NCBI RefSeq assembly: GCF_007827465.1
Contig: NZ_VISL01000001.1
Span: 2,189,001 to 2,253,000, forward strand
Length of the DNA: 64,000 bases
Reading direction: 5' to 3'
Source: Dokdonia sp. Hel_I_53
Lineage (GTDB): Bacteria; Bacteroidota; Bacteroidia; Flavobacteriales; Flavobacteriaceae
The notes under the pieces are model-generated. The model was not told where the DNA came from, did not search any database, and saw nothing but the letters and a program-made list of their open reading frames with translations. The position numbers and the translations under genes were made by a program. This document shows, piece by piece, positions 43,601-53,421 of this stretch (position 1 is the stretch's first letter; each line of letters starts with the position of its first letter).

Positions 43601-46339
43601 GCTACATGTGAGAGTGTTTCTTCAAGTTTCACCTACGATGGTGATACGCAGCTTGCCGCTCCAGCGGTTCCAACTGTAGTAGTCACTTCAGAGGATTGTA
43701 CTCAGGATGCGAGTAATGTAGTAAGTAACTACGATGCTAACTTAACGTATAGTTCAACTCCAACAGGATTAGTTGTAGGTGCTGGCGGAGTAATTACAGG
43801 AGGTACTACAGGTACATCTTATACGATTACAGCTGAAAACGCAGCTACATGTGAGAGTGTTTCTTCAAGTTTCACCTACGATGGTGATACGCAGCTTGCC
43901 GCTCCAGCGGTTCCAACTGTAGTAGTCACTTCAGAGGATTGTACTCAGGATGCGAGTAATGTAGTAAGTAACTACGATGCTAACTTAACGTATAGTTCAA
44001 CTCCAGCAGGATTAGTTGTAGGTGCTGGCGGAGTAATTACAGGAGGTACTACAGGTACATCTTATACGATTACAGCTGAAAACGCAGCTACATGTGAGAG
44101 TGTTTCTTCAAGTTTCACCTACGATGGTGATACGCAGCTTGCCGCTCCAGCGGTTCCAACTGTAGTAGTCACTTCAGAGGATTGTACTCAGGATGCGAGT
44201 AATGTAGTAAGTAACTACGATACTAACTTAACGTATAGTTCAACTCCAACAGGATTAGTTGTAGGTGCTGGCGGAGTAATTACAGGAGGTACTACAGGTA
44301 CATCTTATACGATTACAGCTGAAAACGCAGCTACATGTGAGAGTGTTTCTTCAAGTTTCACCTACGATGGTGATACGCAGCTTGCCGCTCCAGCGGTTCC
44401 AACTGTAGTAGTCACTTCAGAGGATTGTACTCAGGATGCGAGTAATGTAGTAAGTAACTACGATACTAACTTAACTTATAGTTCAACTCCAACAGGATTA
44501 GTTGTAGGTGCTGGCGGAGTAATTACAGGAGGTACTACAGGTACATCTTATACGATTACAGCTGAAAACGCAGCTACATGTGAGAGTGTTTCTTCAAGTT
44601 TCACCTACGATGGTAATACGCAGCTTGCCGCTCCAGCGGTTCCAACTGTAGTAGTCACTTCAGAGGATTGTACTCAGGATGCGAGTAATGTAGTAAGTAA
44701 CTACGATGCTAACTTAACGTATAGTTCAACTCCAACAGGATTAGTTGTAGGTGCTGGCGGAGTAATTACAGGAGGTACTACAGGTACATCTTATACGATT
44801 ACAGCTGAAAACGCAGCTACATGTGAGAGTGTTTCTTCAAGTTTCACCTACGATGGTGATACGCAGCTTGCCGCTCCAGCGGTTCCAACTGTAGTAGTCA
44901 CTTCAGAGGATTGTACTCAGGATGCGAGTAATGTAGTAAGTAACTACGATGCTAACTTAACGTATAGTTCAACTCCAACAGGATTAGTTGTAGGTGCTGG
45001 CGGAGTAATTACAGGAGGTACTACAGGTACATCTTATACGATTACAGCTGAAAACGCAGCTACATGTGAGAGTGTTTCTTCAAGTTTCACCTACGATGGT
45101 GATACGCAGCTTGCCGCTCCAGTGGTTCCAACTGTAGTAGTCACTTCAGAGGATTGTACTCAGGATGCGAGTAATGTAGTAAGTAACTACGATACTAACT
45201 TAACGTATAGTTCAACTCCAACAGGATTAGTTGTAGGTGCTGGCGGAGTAATTACAGGAGGTACTACAGGTACATCTTATACGATTACAGCTGAAAACGC
45301 AGCTACATGTGAGAGTGTTTCTTCAAGTTTCACCTACGATGGTGATACGCAGCTTGCCGCTCCAGCGGTTCCAACTGTAGTAGTCACTTCAGAGGATTGT
45401 ACTCAGGATGCGAGTAATGTAGTAAGTAACTACGATGCTAACTTAACGTATAGTTCAACTCCAGCAGGATTAGTTGTAGGTGCTGGCGGAGTAATTACAG
45501 GAGGTACTACAGGTACATCTTATACGATTACAGCTGAAAACGCAGCTACATGTGAGAGTGTTTCTTCAAGTTTCACCTACGATGGTGATACGCAGCTTGC
45601 CGCTCCAGCGGTTCCAACTGTAGTAGTCACTTCAGAGGATTGTACTCAGGATGCGAGTAATGTAGTAAGTAACTACGATACTAACTTAACTTATAGTTCA
45701 ACTCCAACAGGATTAGTTGTAGGTGCTGGCGGAGTAATTACAGGAGGTACTACAGGTACATCTTATACGATTACAGCTGAAAACGCAGCTACATGTGAGA
45801 GTGTTTCTTCAAGTTTCACCTACGATGGTGATACGCAGCTTGCCGCTCCAGCGGTTCCAACTGTAGTAGTCACTTCAGAGGATTGTACTCAGGATGCGAG
45901 TAATGTAGTAAGTAACTACGATGCTAACTTAACGTATAGTTCAACTCCAACAGGATTAGTTGTAGGTGCTGGCGGAGTAATTACAGGAGGTACTACAGGT
46001 ACATCTTATACGATTACAGCTGAAAACGCAGCTACATGTGAGAGTGTTTCTTCAAGTTTCACCTACGATGGTGATACGCAGCTTGCCGCTCCAGCGGTTC
46101 CAACTGTAGTAGTCACTTCAGAGGATTGTACTCAGGATGCGAGTAATGTAGTAAGTAACTACGATACTAACTTAACGTATAGTTCAACTCCAACAGGATT
46201 AGTTGTAGGTGCTGGCGGAGTAATTACAGGAGGTACTACAGGTACATCTTATACGATTACAGCTGAAAACGCAGCTACATGTGAGAGTGTTTCTTCAAGC
46301 TTCACCTACGATGGTGATACGCAGCTTGCCGCTCCAACA
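35404..46339 (+). repeat. Tandem array of 45 x 243-bp (81-aa) units
   Basis: Units start with GTTCCAACTG and end with CTTGCCGCTCCAGCG. The start positions 35404, 35647, 35890 ... fall exactly 243 bp apart; from 35404 to 45125 there are 40 units plus one extra base, and five more units run to 46339. Each unit encodes VPTVVVTSEDCTQDASN through DGDTQLAAPA with two Cys, like an Ig-type surface repeat. Units differ at only about seven positions: DTN/DAN, ttaacg/ttaact, TPAG/TPTG, TGT/TDT (units 3 and 22 only), a silent agt/agc, one D/N change in unit 38, and a closing GCG/GTG. The near-identity points to recent expansion with gene conversion. Confidence 0.97.
40602..40604 (+). other. Single-base insertion that breaks the adhesin frame
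   Basis: All other units read CTCCAACAGG or CTCCAGCAGG here; this unit reads CTCCAAGCAGG, containing both alternative bases side by side. It is either a true one-base insertion or a consensus/assembly error in a collapsed or ambiguous repeat. Downstream units are all exactly one base out of phase with the upstream ones. Confidence 0.9.
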
Positions 46340-48310
46340 ATATCAGTAACTACGATTATACAACCATCATGTACAGATCTAACGGGATCTGTTACTTTTG
46401 AAAACTTACCGAGTGGTGTTTGGGTATTAAATCAAATAGGGACTGTAACTACAAGCTATTCAGGAAATACGCCAACGTTTACAATTGATGACCTCATAGC
46501 AGGAAACTATTCGTTCACACTAGAAAATAACAATGGTTGTATATCTTCAAATGAGATTTCAATCACTTTTGATAGTTCAATTTGTGCTAATACTGATGAT
46601 TACACAAGTACACCGATAGATAGTTCTACAGGAGGAACTGCAGGAGATGTCACCTCTAATGATACCCTAGGTGGTAATGCGGTAGATGATACACTTATCA
46701 CCATTACGTTGAATGACGATGATGGATCCGGAATTACAATAGATTCAGAAGGTAATGTTGTAGTACCACCAGGCACAACACCTGGAAGTTATGAATTATC
46801 CTATACTATTTGCGAAGTAGCTGTGCCTACAAATTGTGATACAGCAATAATAGAAATAGTAGTAAATGAGTATACTAATCCCCCAGTAGCAGTTGATGAC
46901 ACTATTAATACAGCAGTGGTTGGAAATAGCGTTATAATAGATATTTTAGAAAATGATCGTCTTGAAGATGGAAATACACCATTGCCTTCAGAAGTTATTG
47001 TTGACTTAGATCCAACAACATCAGGTATACAGACTGAACTTATAGTAGCTGGAGAGGGAACATGGACTTATGATGCAATTACAGGATTGTTAACGTTTGA
47101 CCCGGAAAATGGATTTACAGGTGATCCAACGCCAATTGTCTATGAACTTACAGAGCTAAATACAGGTCTTACAGACACTGCTCTTGTTACAGTAGCATAT
47201 TTATCACCTAATCTCGACCTCGTTAAAACGGGCGAATATGTTGATGTAAATACTAATGGCGTTGTTGATGCGGGGGATACGATCGAGTATACATTGACAG
47301 TAACAAACAATGGAGATGCTATACTTACAGATGTTGTCATCTCAGATCCATTAATAACTCTTACTGGGGCAACAATTGCAACATTGAATATAGGAGAAAG
47401 TGCAACTGAGACAGGAACCTATACACTTACTCAAGAGGATATAGATGCTGGAGGTGTGGTAAATATCGCTACAGTTACAGGTACAGATCCTAATAACAAT
47501 GAGGTTACAGATCTTTCAGATGATCCAAATGATGACACAAATGTAGACAGTGACAGTGACGGTGATTTTGAAGATCCTACAGTAACATTACTTGAACAAA
47601 ATCCTATTTTAAATCTTACTAAAACTGGAGATTATGTAGATGTTAATGCAGACGGAGTTGTAAATGCTGGGGATCAAATTAATTATGAGTTTATAGCCAT
47701 TAATTCTGGTAACGTTACTTTATACGATGTTCAAATTATAGATGATATGGTTGAAGTAATAGGAGGAACAGTTACACTGCTACCAAATGAGTCAGCAAGT
47801 TTTACAGCAGTCTACACAATTACAGAAGAAGATATTGAGGAGGGACTCGTATTTAATCAAGCTACAGTTATAGGGATGGATGGGAATGATCAAGAAATTT
47901 CAGATATTTCTGATGACCCTTCGGATCCTACAGACAATGACCTTGATAATGACGGAGATCCAGATGACCCAACAATTGTGATTTTTGAAGGGGTACTCAG
48001 TATAGCAGATGTAGAGGTGTTTAACGGTATTTCTCCAGATGGTGATGGTCGCAATGATTACTTAATCATCCAAGGGATAGAAAACTTTCCTAATAATAAT
48101 CTTCAGATCTTTAATAGGTGGGGTATAGAAATCTTCACGGTTGATGGCTATAACAATGACGATAGTTCAAAAAGGTGGAATGGTAACTCAAATGCTCGTG
48201 TAACTGTAAATTCAAATAATCAAGTGCCTACGGGAACTTACTATTATATCCTGAAGTATGAAACACCAAGTGGAACTCGTAGCAAAGCAGGTTATATTTA
48301 TGTGAACTAA
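40605..48310 (+). CDS. Giant SprB-like T9SS surface adhesin, 3' part
   Basis: The frame stays open from the indel through units 22-45 and into the unique C-terminal part of 657 residues; it has no own credible start (a GTG at 45122 is only a variant codon of a repeat). After the array: an Ig/SprB-like module (IQPSCTDLTGSVTFENLPSG), a cadherin/Big-like region (NPPVAVDDTINTAVVG), two DUF11-type modules (LDLVKTGEYVDVNTNGVVDAG and LNLTKTGDYVDVNADGVVNAG), and a final gliding-associated CHU_C domain (about 90 aa; VFNGISPDGDGRNDYL, FNRWGIEIF, GTYYYILKY), the type B T9SS signal. It is exported and attached to the surface by the T9SS, probably with the SprF-like partner next door. Confidence 0.85.
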
Positions 48311-48323
48311 ATATTGGGATAAT

Positions 48324-48337
48324 GCTTTCGCGAAAGC
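48324..48337. repeat. Dispersed palindrome (intergenic)
   Basis: Perfect copy 13 bp after the adhesin stop. Confidence 0.95.
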
Positions 48338-48461
48338 GAAGTCTCAATAAAAACTCCTCTTAGTTATGAGGAACGTAGCGAAAAAACAATGGTTTAAGCT
48401 GATCTAAAAACATATAGTATATTGTTTGCAGCGTATATATCATTAAAATGATAAGCATATA

Positions 48462-49409
48462 ATGAAAAAACTACAATTGATTCTAGTGACTATTCTAATC
48501 ACAATGGTGATGATGGATACGTATGCGCAACAAGACCCTCAGTACACACAATATATGTACAACACGGTGGTGATTAATCCTGCATACGCAGGTAACCGTG
48601 GAGTGACAAGTATTGTTGGACTTCATAGAAGCCAGTGGGTGGGGCTTGATGGAGCACCGCGTACGCAAAGCTTTAGTATTCACTCTCCAGTAGGAGAAAA
48701 AAATGTTGGATTAGGTTTATCAATTGTAAATGATGCACTGGGTCCTGCACAGGAAACCTATTTTGGCGTAGATTTTAGTTACACAATTAACACCTCAGAT
48801 AATGGTAGGTTAAGCTTTGGATTAAAAGGTGGAGGACATCTACTAGATGTTGATTTAAGTAAACTTAATATTGCAGACCGATCTGATCCTCGTTTTTCCC
48901 AAAATGTAGATAATAAATTTTCACCAGTGATAGGGGCAGGAGTTTACTATCATGGAGAAAAATTTTATGCAGGTATAAGTGTCCCTAACTTAGTAGAGAC
49001 AGAGCATTTTGACAGAAGTACTAATGATAATAGTTCTTCTAGTTTTGTAGAACAAGAGCGTTTACACTACTATGGAATCATAGGTTACGCATTTGATCTT
49101 ACAGATCAATTAAAGTTTAAGCCAAGTGCAATGGTTAAAGCAGTGACTGGAGCTCCGTTGCAAGTAGATGCTACAGCAAATTTTCTTTTGATGGAGAAAT
49201 TGCATATGGGAATTGCATATCGATGGGATGCAGCATGGAGTGGTCTTGTAGGTTTTCAAGTATCAGATAGTATGCTCATAGGTCTTACCTATGATCGTGA
49301 GAGTACAGATCTAGGAAACACAGTGTATAACGATGGTAGTTTTGAAGTCTTTTTAAGATTTGAATTATTTAATGAATATGATCGAATGCTTACACCTAGA
49401 TTTTTCTAA
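48462..49409 (+). CDS. PorP/SprF family type IX secretion system membrane protein
   Basis: A 315-aa outer-membrane protein with a signal peptide (cleavage after TYAQ) and the family beginning QQDPQYTQYMYNTVVINPAYAGNRG. Beta strands alternate through the protein (LSFGLKGGGHLLDVDLS, FYAGISVPNLVET, LHMGIAYRWD) to a final F (TPRFF). In Flavobacterium johnsoniae, SprF is needed to deliver SprB to the surface, and PorP/SprF proteins pair with CHU_C (type B) cargo. It follows the adhesin gene directly, after a palindrome copy, so it is probably the dedicated partner. Confidence 0.95.
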   Translation: MKKLQLILVTILITMVMMDTYAQQDPQYTQYMYNTVVINPAYAGNRGVTSIVGLHRSQWVGLDGAPRTQSFSIHSPVGEKNVGLGLSIVNDALGPAQETYFGVDFSYTINTSDNGRLSFGLKGGGHLLDVDLSKLNIADRSDPRFSQNVDNKFSPVIGAGVYYHGEKFYAGISVPNLVETEHFDRSTNDNSSSSFVEQERLHYYGIIGYAFDLTDQLKFKPSAMVKAVTGAPLQVDATANFLLMEKLHMGIAYRWDAAWSGLVGFQVSDSMLIGLTYDRESTDLGNTVYNDGSFEVFLRFELFNEYDRMLTPRFF

Positions 49410-49443
49410 AGTCTTAAGGGTATTCATTTAAATAAACAGTATT

Positions 49444-51387
49444 ATGATGAAAAATACATCTTTAATTCTATTACTTTTTGTAGTTATTAGTGGCTACGCT
49501 CAAGAAAATAAAGTAGAGAGAGCAGATAAAAAATTTAACCAGTATGCCTTTGTAGACGCCCGTAAAATTTATTTGGAGGTAGCAGAAAAAGGATATGAAT
49601 CTGCAGATTTATTTCAAAAAATAGCAGATAGCTATTATTTTAATGGGGAATACGGTCAGGCAGAAGGATGGTATGATAAGTTGGTTAACAACTACCCTAA
49701 TGAAATAAGGCCAGAGTATTACTTCCGTTTTGCACAGACCTTAAGATCTCTTAAAAACTATGATCGTGCAGATGATATGATGCGTAGGTTTAATGAGCTC
49801 AGTGGAGATGACCTAAGAGCAACGCTTTTTGAAGAAGAGCCTAACTATCTAAAAAATATCGAGTACATAAAAAGTAATTATATAATTGAAAATATACGTA
49901 GTCTAAATTCAAGGTATTCTGATTTTGCTCCAACAGAATATGAAGGCAGTCTTATTTTTGCCTCTTCTCGGGATACAGGAGGTGTAGTCAAGAAAATACA
50001 TAAGTGGAATAATGAGCCTTTTTTAGATTTATACGAAACAAGTAAGAAATCAGATTCTGAAGATTACAATCAACCTACCACATTTAGTAAAAATTTAAAT
50101 ACAAAGTTTCACGAAAGTACTACCACATTTACTAAAGATGGTAATACTGTATACTTCACACGAAATAATTTTACAAAAGGAACGTATCGTAAATCTAAAA
50201 AGGGGACCAATAAACTTAAGATCTATAAATCTCAAAAAGTGGATGGTAAATGGTCTGTTGCAGAAGAAATGCCATTTAATAGTGATGAATACTCAACAGC
50301 TCACCCTACATTAAATGCAGATGATACAAAATTATACTTTGCTTCAGATATGGAGGGCACCGTAGGACTCTCAGATATATGGGTAGTAGCTATCGATAGT
50401 AATGGAGATGTTGGAGAACCTTCTAATCTAGGGAGACCTATTAATACAGAAGGTAGAGAGACTTTTCCATTCATGAGTACTTCAGGTGTTCTCTACTTTG
50501 CATCAGATGGACATCCTGGGTTAGGGGGGCTTGATATTTTTGCAACGACTCCACGTACAAGTAACGAAAGGATAGAAAAAGTAGATAATGTAGGTGAACC
50601 TATTAACAGCTCGTATGATGATTTTACCTTTGTTCTTAATGATGATACTAGAGTAGGTTATTTTGCTTCTAATAGAAAGGAAGGAGTAGGGAGTGATGAT
50701 ATTTATAGGTTTATAAAAGAAGAAGATCCTTGTGTAATTACCATTAATGGTAAAGTAATCGATGAGGATAGCAAAGAAATGATACCAGATGCAACAGTTT
50801 CTCTAATTAACCAAAATGGAGATGTGATAGATACAGCAGTTACAACTACAGAGGGAACCTACGTTTTCAATAATGTAACCTGTGAGATGACTTATGTTGT
50901 ACGGGCCGGAAAAGAAACATACAAGGCATCTGAAGAGATTATTAAGGTAGCAGATGTACCGGGTACAATAACCACAGATTTAGAAATAGGTTTACTACAG
51001 AAAAAAGTTGAAGTAGGTGATGATTTGTCTTTAACATTAGACCTAAACCCTATTTATTTTGATTTTGATAAAGCATATATAAGAAAAGATGCTGCATTGG
51101 AGTTAGAGAAAGTGATTTCAGTAATGAAACAGTATCCTAATATGATAATAGATGCACGATCACACACAGATAGCCGTGGTGATGACGCCTATAATCTTAT
51201 GCTATCAGAGAGACGTGCAAAATCAACAATAGAATTTATTATAAGTCAAGGTATTGATAAGAGCAGAATTTCTGGACAAGGATATGGGGAAACAAATTTA
51301 GTAAATGACTGCGCAAACGGAGTGCCCTGCTCTGAGGAACAGCATCAACTCAATCGTAGATCTGAATTTATAGTAGTGAAATATTAA
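49444..51387 (+). CDS. OmpA-family protein with TPR, PD40 and carboxypeptidase-regulatory-like domains
   Basis: A 647-aa secreted protein (signal peptide to about YAQ, residue 19). In order: a TPR-like helical region (about 20-140; ADKKFNQYAFVDARKIYLEV), WD40/PD40-type repeats (about 150-425; LIFASSRDTGGVV, KLYFASDMEGTVGLSDIWV, GVLYFASDGHPGLGGLDIF), a CarboxypepD_reg-like fold (430-510; INGKVIDEDSKEMIPDATVS) and an OmpA peptidoglycan-binding domain (540-647; YFDFDKAYIRKDAALEL, DARSHTDSRGDDAYNLMLS). It starts 35 bp after sprF and completes the usual adhesin-SprF-OmpA set (PorE-like). A terminator follows. Confidence 0.94.
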   Translation: MMKNTSLILLLFVVISGYAQENKVERADKKFNQYAFVDARKIYLEVAEKGYESADLFQKIADSYYFNGEYGQAEGWYDKLVNNYPNEIRPEYYFRFAQTLRSLKNYDRADDMMRRFNELSGDDLRATLFEEEPNYLKNIEYIKSNYIIENIRSLNSRYSDFAPTEYEGSLIFASSRDTGGVVKKIHKWNNEPFLDLYETSKKSDSEDYNQPTTFSKNLNTKFHESTTTFTKDGNTVYFTRNNFTKGTYRKSKKGTNKLKIYKSQKVDGKWSVAEEMPFNSDEYSTAHPTLNADDTKLYFASDMEGTVGLSDIWVVAIDSNGDVGEPSNLGRPINTEGRETFPFMSTSGVLYFASDGHPGLGGLDIFATTPRTSNERIEKVDNVGEPINSSYDDFTFVLNDDTRVGYFASNRKEGVGSDDIYRFIKEEDPCVITINGKVIDEDSKEMIPDATVSLINQNGDVIDTAVTTTEGTYVFNNVTCEMTYVVRAGKETYKASEEIIKVADVPGTITTDLEIGLLQKKVEVGDDLSLTLDLNPIYFDFDKAYIRKDAALELEKVISVMKQYPNMIIDARSHTDSRGDDAYNLMLSERRAKSTIEFIISQGIDKSRISGQGYGETNLVNDCANGVPCSEEQHQLNRRSEFIVVKY

Positions 51388-51410
51388 ATAAAATTTCCTT
51401 TCAGCATATT

Positions 51411-51446
51411 AAACCTCTTTCGTGAAATTGAAAGAGGTTTTTGTTT
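51411..51446 (+). terminator. Terminator after the adhesin operon
   Basis: Stem AAACCTCTTTC / GAAAGAGGTTT with an 8-base loop, then TTGTTTT. A palindrome copy follows at 51454. Confidence 0.85.
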
Positions 51447-51453
51447 TACGTAC

Positions 51454-51467
51454 GCTTTCGCGAAAGC
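51454..51467. repeat. Dispersed palindrome (intergenic)
   Basis: Perfect copy just past the terminator of the OmpA-family gene. Confidence 0.95.
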
Positions 51468-51555
51468 AAACTCCATCTCAATAATCCCAGTATAATTACT
51501 TTCTCCCTGTAAACAAAACAATTGTCATCTACTAAATACGATAAATATAGAATTT

Positions 51556-51595
51556 TATAACTAAAAAGTTAGTTTAAACTAACTTTTTAGTTATA
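51556..51595 (+). promoter_or_regulatory. 40-bp perfect palindrome, probable BlaI operator
   Basis: The right half (51576-51595) is the exact reverse complement of the left half. It contains two overlapping dyads of the form AACTAA-N4-TTAGTT, which suits two repressor dimers. Its right end overlaps the -7 box TATATTTG (51592-51599), so a bound repressor would block transcription of blaI. Confidence 0.75.
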
Positions 51596-51599
51596 TTTG
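51592..51599 (+). promoter_or_regulatory. -7 box of the blaI operon
   Basis: TATATTTG fits TAnnTTTG; no exact TTTG precedes it, since the region is taken up by the palindrome. The leader to the blaI ATG would be about 12-15 nt. Confidence 0.6.
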
Positions 51600-51618
51600 A
51601 AAAGTCAATACATCACAT

Positions 51619-51975
51619 ATGAAGCAATTAACAAAAGCAGAAGAAGAGGTAATGCAACTTTTATGGGTTGCAAAAAAGGCTAATGTTGCAACACTTATAG
51701 CAACTATATCAGAGCCTAAACCAGCCTATAATACGATATCTACCATCATTCGCATCTTAGAAAGTAAAGGATTCGTAGGCCACGAGAAAGAGGGCAGAGG
51801 CTATCTGTATTATCCACTTGTTACAAAAGAGGCTTACAGTAATGACTCTATGCATAAGATGATGGATAATTACTTTAACGGTAGTTTTAAAAGTATGGTG
51901 AGTTTTTTTGTGAAGAAAAATGATCTTGATGTCAATGAACTGGAGTCTATTCTAGAAGAAATTAATAAAAAATAA
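51619..51975 (+). CDS. BlaI/MecI/CopY family transcriptional repressor
   Basis: A 118-aa winged-helix repressor of the BlaI family (MKQLTKAEEEVMQLLW, TISEPKPAYNTISTIIRILESKGFVGHEKEGRGYLYYPLVT). The dimerisation tail includes VSFFVKKNDLDVNELESILEEI. It probably binds the large palindrome at its own promoter. It starts 6 bp before the BlaR1-type gene and is its partner: sensor proteolysis inactivates the repressor. No beta-lactamase gene is nearby. Confidence 0.93.
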   Translation: MKQLTKAEEEVMQLLWVAKKANVATLIATISEPKPAYNTISTIIRILESKGFVGHEKEGRGYLYYPLVTKEAYSNDSMHKMMDNYFNGSFKSMVSFFVKKNDLDVNELESILEEINKK

Positions 51976-51980
51976 AAGTT

Positions 51981-53417
51981 ATGCTGTCGTATATCACACA
52001 AGTCATTTGCTTTCAAGCTCTATTCATGGCGGTTTACTATTTTCTGTTGCGTAAAGAAACTTTTTTTCAGTATAACAGGTTCTATTTATTAGCAACGGTC
52101 TTCGCATCATTTATCATCCCAATGATTAAGATTAGTTTTCTGGAGACAGCTGTTCCTGTCGAAGCTTTTCAGACAGTACTTCCAGAAGTGATTATAGGTA
52201 ATACTCAACTAGCAAAAGGGGAAATAGTAACGAATCAAGGATACTATAGTTTTCCGTGGCTCATAGTATATGTCATTGGTGTTGTTACAAGTATTTTTGT
52301 TTTGTTTTCAAAAATTATTAAGCTGTTACCTTATTTTAAGTATAAACAACTCGGAAAAAATATCATAGAAATTCCAGAGTCTAAAGAAGCATTCACGCTC
52401 TTCAATTACATATTTATAGGAAAGGATATAGACAAGCTTTCGCGAAAGCAAATACTTATTCACGAACGCATACACGTGAAGCAAAAGCATACTTGGGATC
52501 TCCTATTTTTTGAATTGTTACGCATTGTGATGTGGTTTAATCCTTTTATTTATGTTTTCCAAAAGCAAACAAGCATTATTCATGAATACTTAGCCGATCA
52601 AAAGGCGGTAAACGCGCAATCAAAGAAAGAATATTTTGAGCAACTACTTAATGCAGCATTTGGCACAGAGCAATTATCATTTACAAATACATTTTTCAAT
52701 CATTCATTAATCAAAAAACGAATCACTATGTTACAAAAATCAAAATCAAAAAGAATTACTTTAATTAAGTACACACTTATAGTACCATTAGTTCTAGCGA
52801 TGTTGGTATACACATCTTGCTCTAAAGAAAATGAATTAGAAACAGAGCAGTCACTAGAACAACAAATTGCTTCATTAAAATTTGCTATTGAGGAAAAAGG
52901 CGAGATCTCAGAGAGTGAAACACAACTGCTCAATGAGCTCAATAAATCATTAGTGGGAAAATCTAACATGACTCTGGTTTATTCATATAGCCCGGACAAT
53001 AATGGAAAGGATATAGAAGAAGTAGTAGAGCAAAGAAGACTTGAAGAGAATGGTGAAAATATCCCATTTGCAGTTATTGATGAAGTTCCCGTTTTTCCTG
53101 GATGTGAAGGACTTTCCTCTAACGCAGAGCGCAAGCAATGTATGTCTAGTAAAATCTCAGAAAGTATAGGAAGTAACTTTGACACCTCAATAGGAAAAAA
53201 GTTAGGATTATCAGGTGTTACTAGAATTTTTGCCACTTTCAAAATTGACAAAAATGGATATATTTCAGGGCTACGTACACGCTCGCCTCATCCCTCATTG
53301 GATCTCGAAGCAGAACGTGTGATATCAATGATTCCTAAAATGGAACCTGGTAAGCAAAATGGAGAGCCTGTAAGTGTTTTATATAGCCTCCCAATTACTT
53401 TCGCAATCAGTGAATAA
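51981..53417 (+). CDS. BlaR1/M56-family sensor peptidase with C-terminal TonB-like domain
   Basis: A 478-aa protein. The N-terminal M56 part has four transmembrane helices (about 4-22, 33-50, 92-112, 262-281) and the zinc motif HERIH at 161-165. The palindrome at 52436 is translated as LSRK just before it. Instead of a penicillin-binding sensor there is a lipobox-like TSCSKE, a coiled-coil-prone segment (about 285-330) and a TonB_C-like domain (about 355-478; VPVFPGCEGLSSNAERKQC, TRIFATFKIDKNGYISGLR, EAERVISMIPKMEPGKQNG). This is the common Bacteroidetes variant; what it senses is unknown. It is 6 bp after the repressor gene and 5 bp before the TPR gene. Confidence 0.9.
   Translation: MLSYITQVICFQALFMAVYYFLLRKETFFQYNRFYLLATVFASFIIPMIKISFLETAVPVEAFQTVLPEVIIGNTQLAKGEIVTNQGYYSFPWLIVYVIGVVTSIFVLFSKIIKLLPYFKYKQLGKNIIEIPESKEAFTLFNYIFIGKDIDKLSRKQILIHERIHVKQKHTWDLLFFELLRIVMWFNPFIYVFQKQTSIIHEYLADQKAVNAQSKKEYFEQLLNAAFGTEQLSFTNTFFNHSLIKKRITMLQKSKSKRITLIKYTLIVPLVLAMLVYTSCSKENELETEQSLEQQIASLKFAIEEKGEISESETQLLNELNKSLVGKSNMTLVYSYSPDNNGKDIEEVVEQRRLEENGENIPFAVIDEVPVFPGCEGLSSNAERKQCMSSKISESIGSNFDTSIGKKLGLSGVTRIFATFKIDKNGYISGLRTRSPHPSLDLEAERVISMIPKMEPGKQNGEPVSVLYSLPITFAISE
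52436..52449. repeat. Dispersed palindrome (coding, LSRK)
   Basis: Perfect copy in the BlaR1-type gene, five residues ahead of HERIH. Confidence 0.95.
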
Positions 53418-53421
53418 CAGA

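Noticed and set aside
35404..46339. A periodic repeat region that could be mistaken for a CRISPR array
   Set aside because: The 243-bp units are directly adjacent without spacers and are in frame with a protein; no cas genes are near.
45122..48310. A separate gene starting with GTG at 45122
   Set aside because: The GTG is a variant codon inside a repeat unit (APVVPT). The frame is open upstream to the indel, so this is the 3' part of the adhesin.
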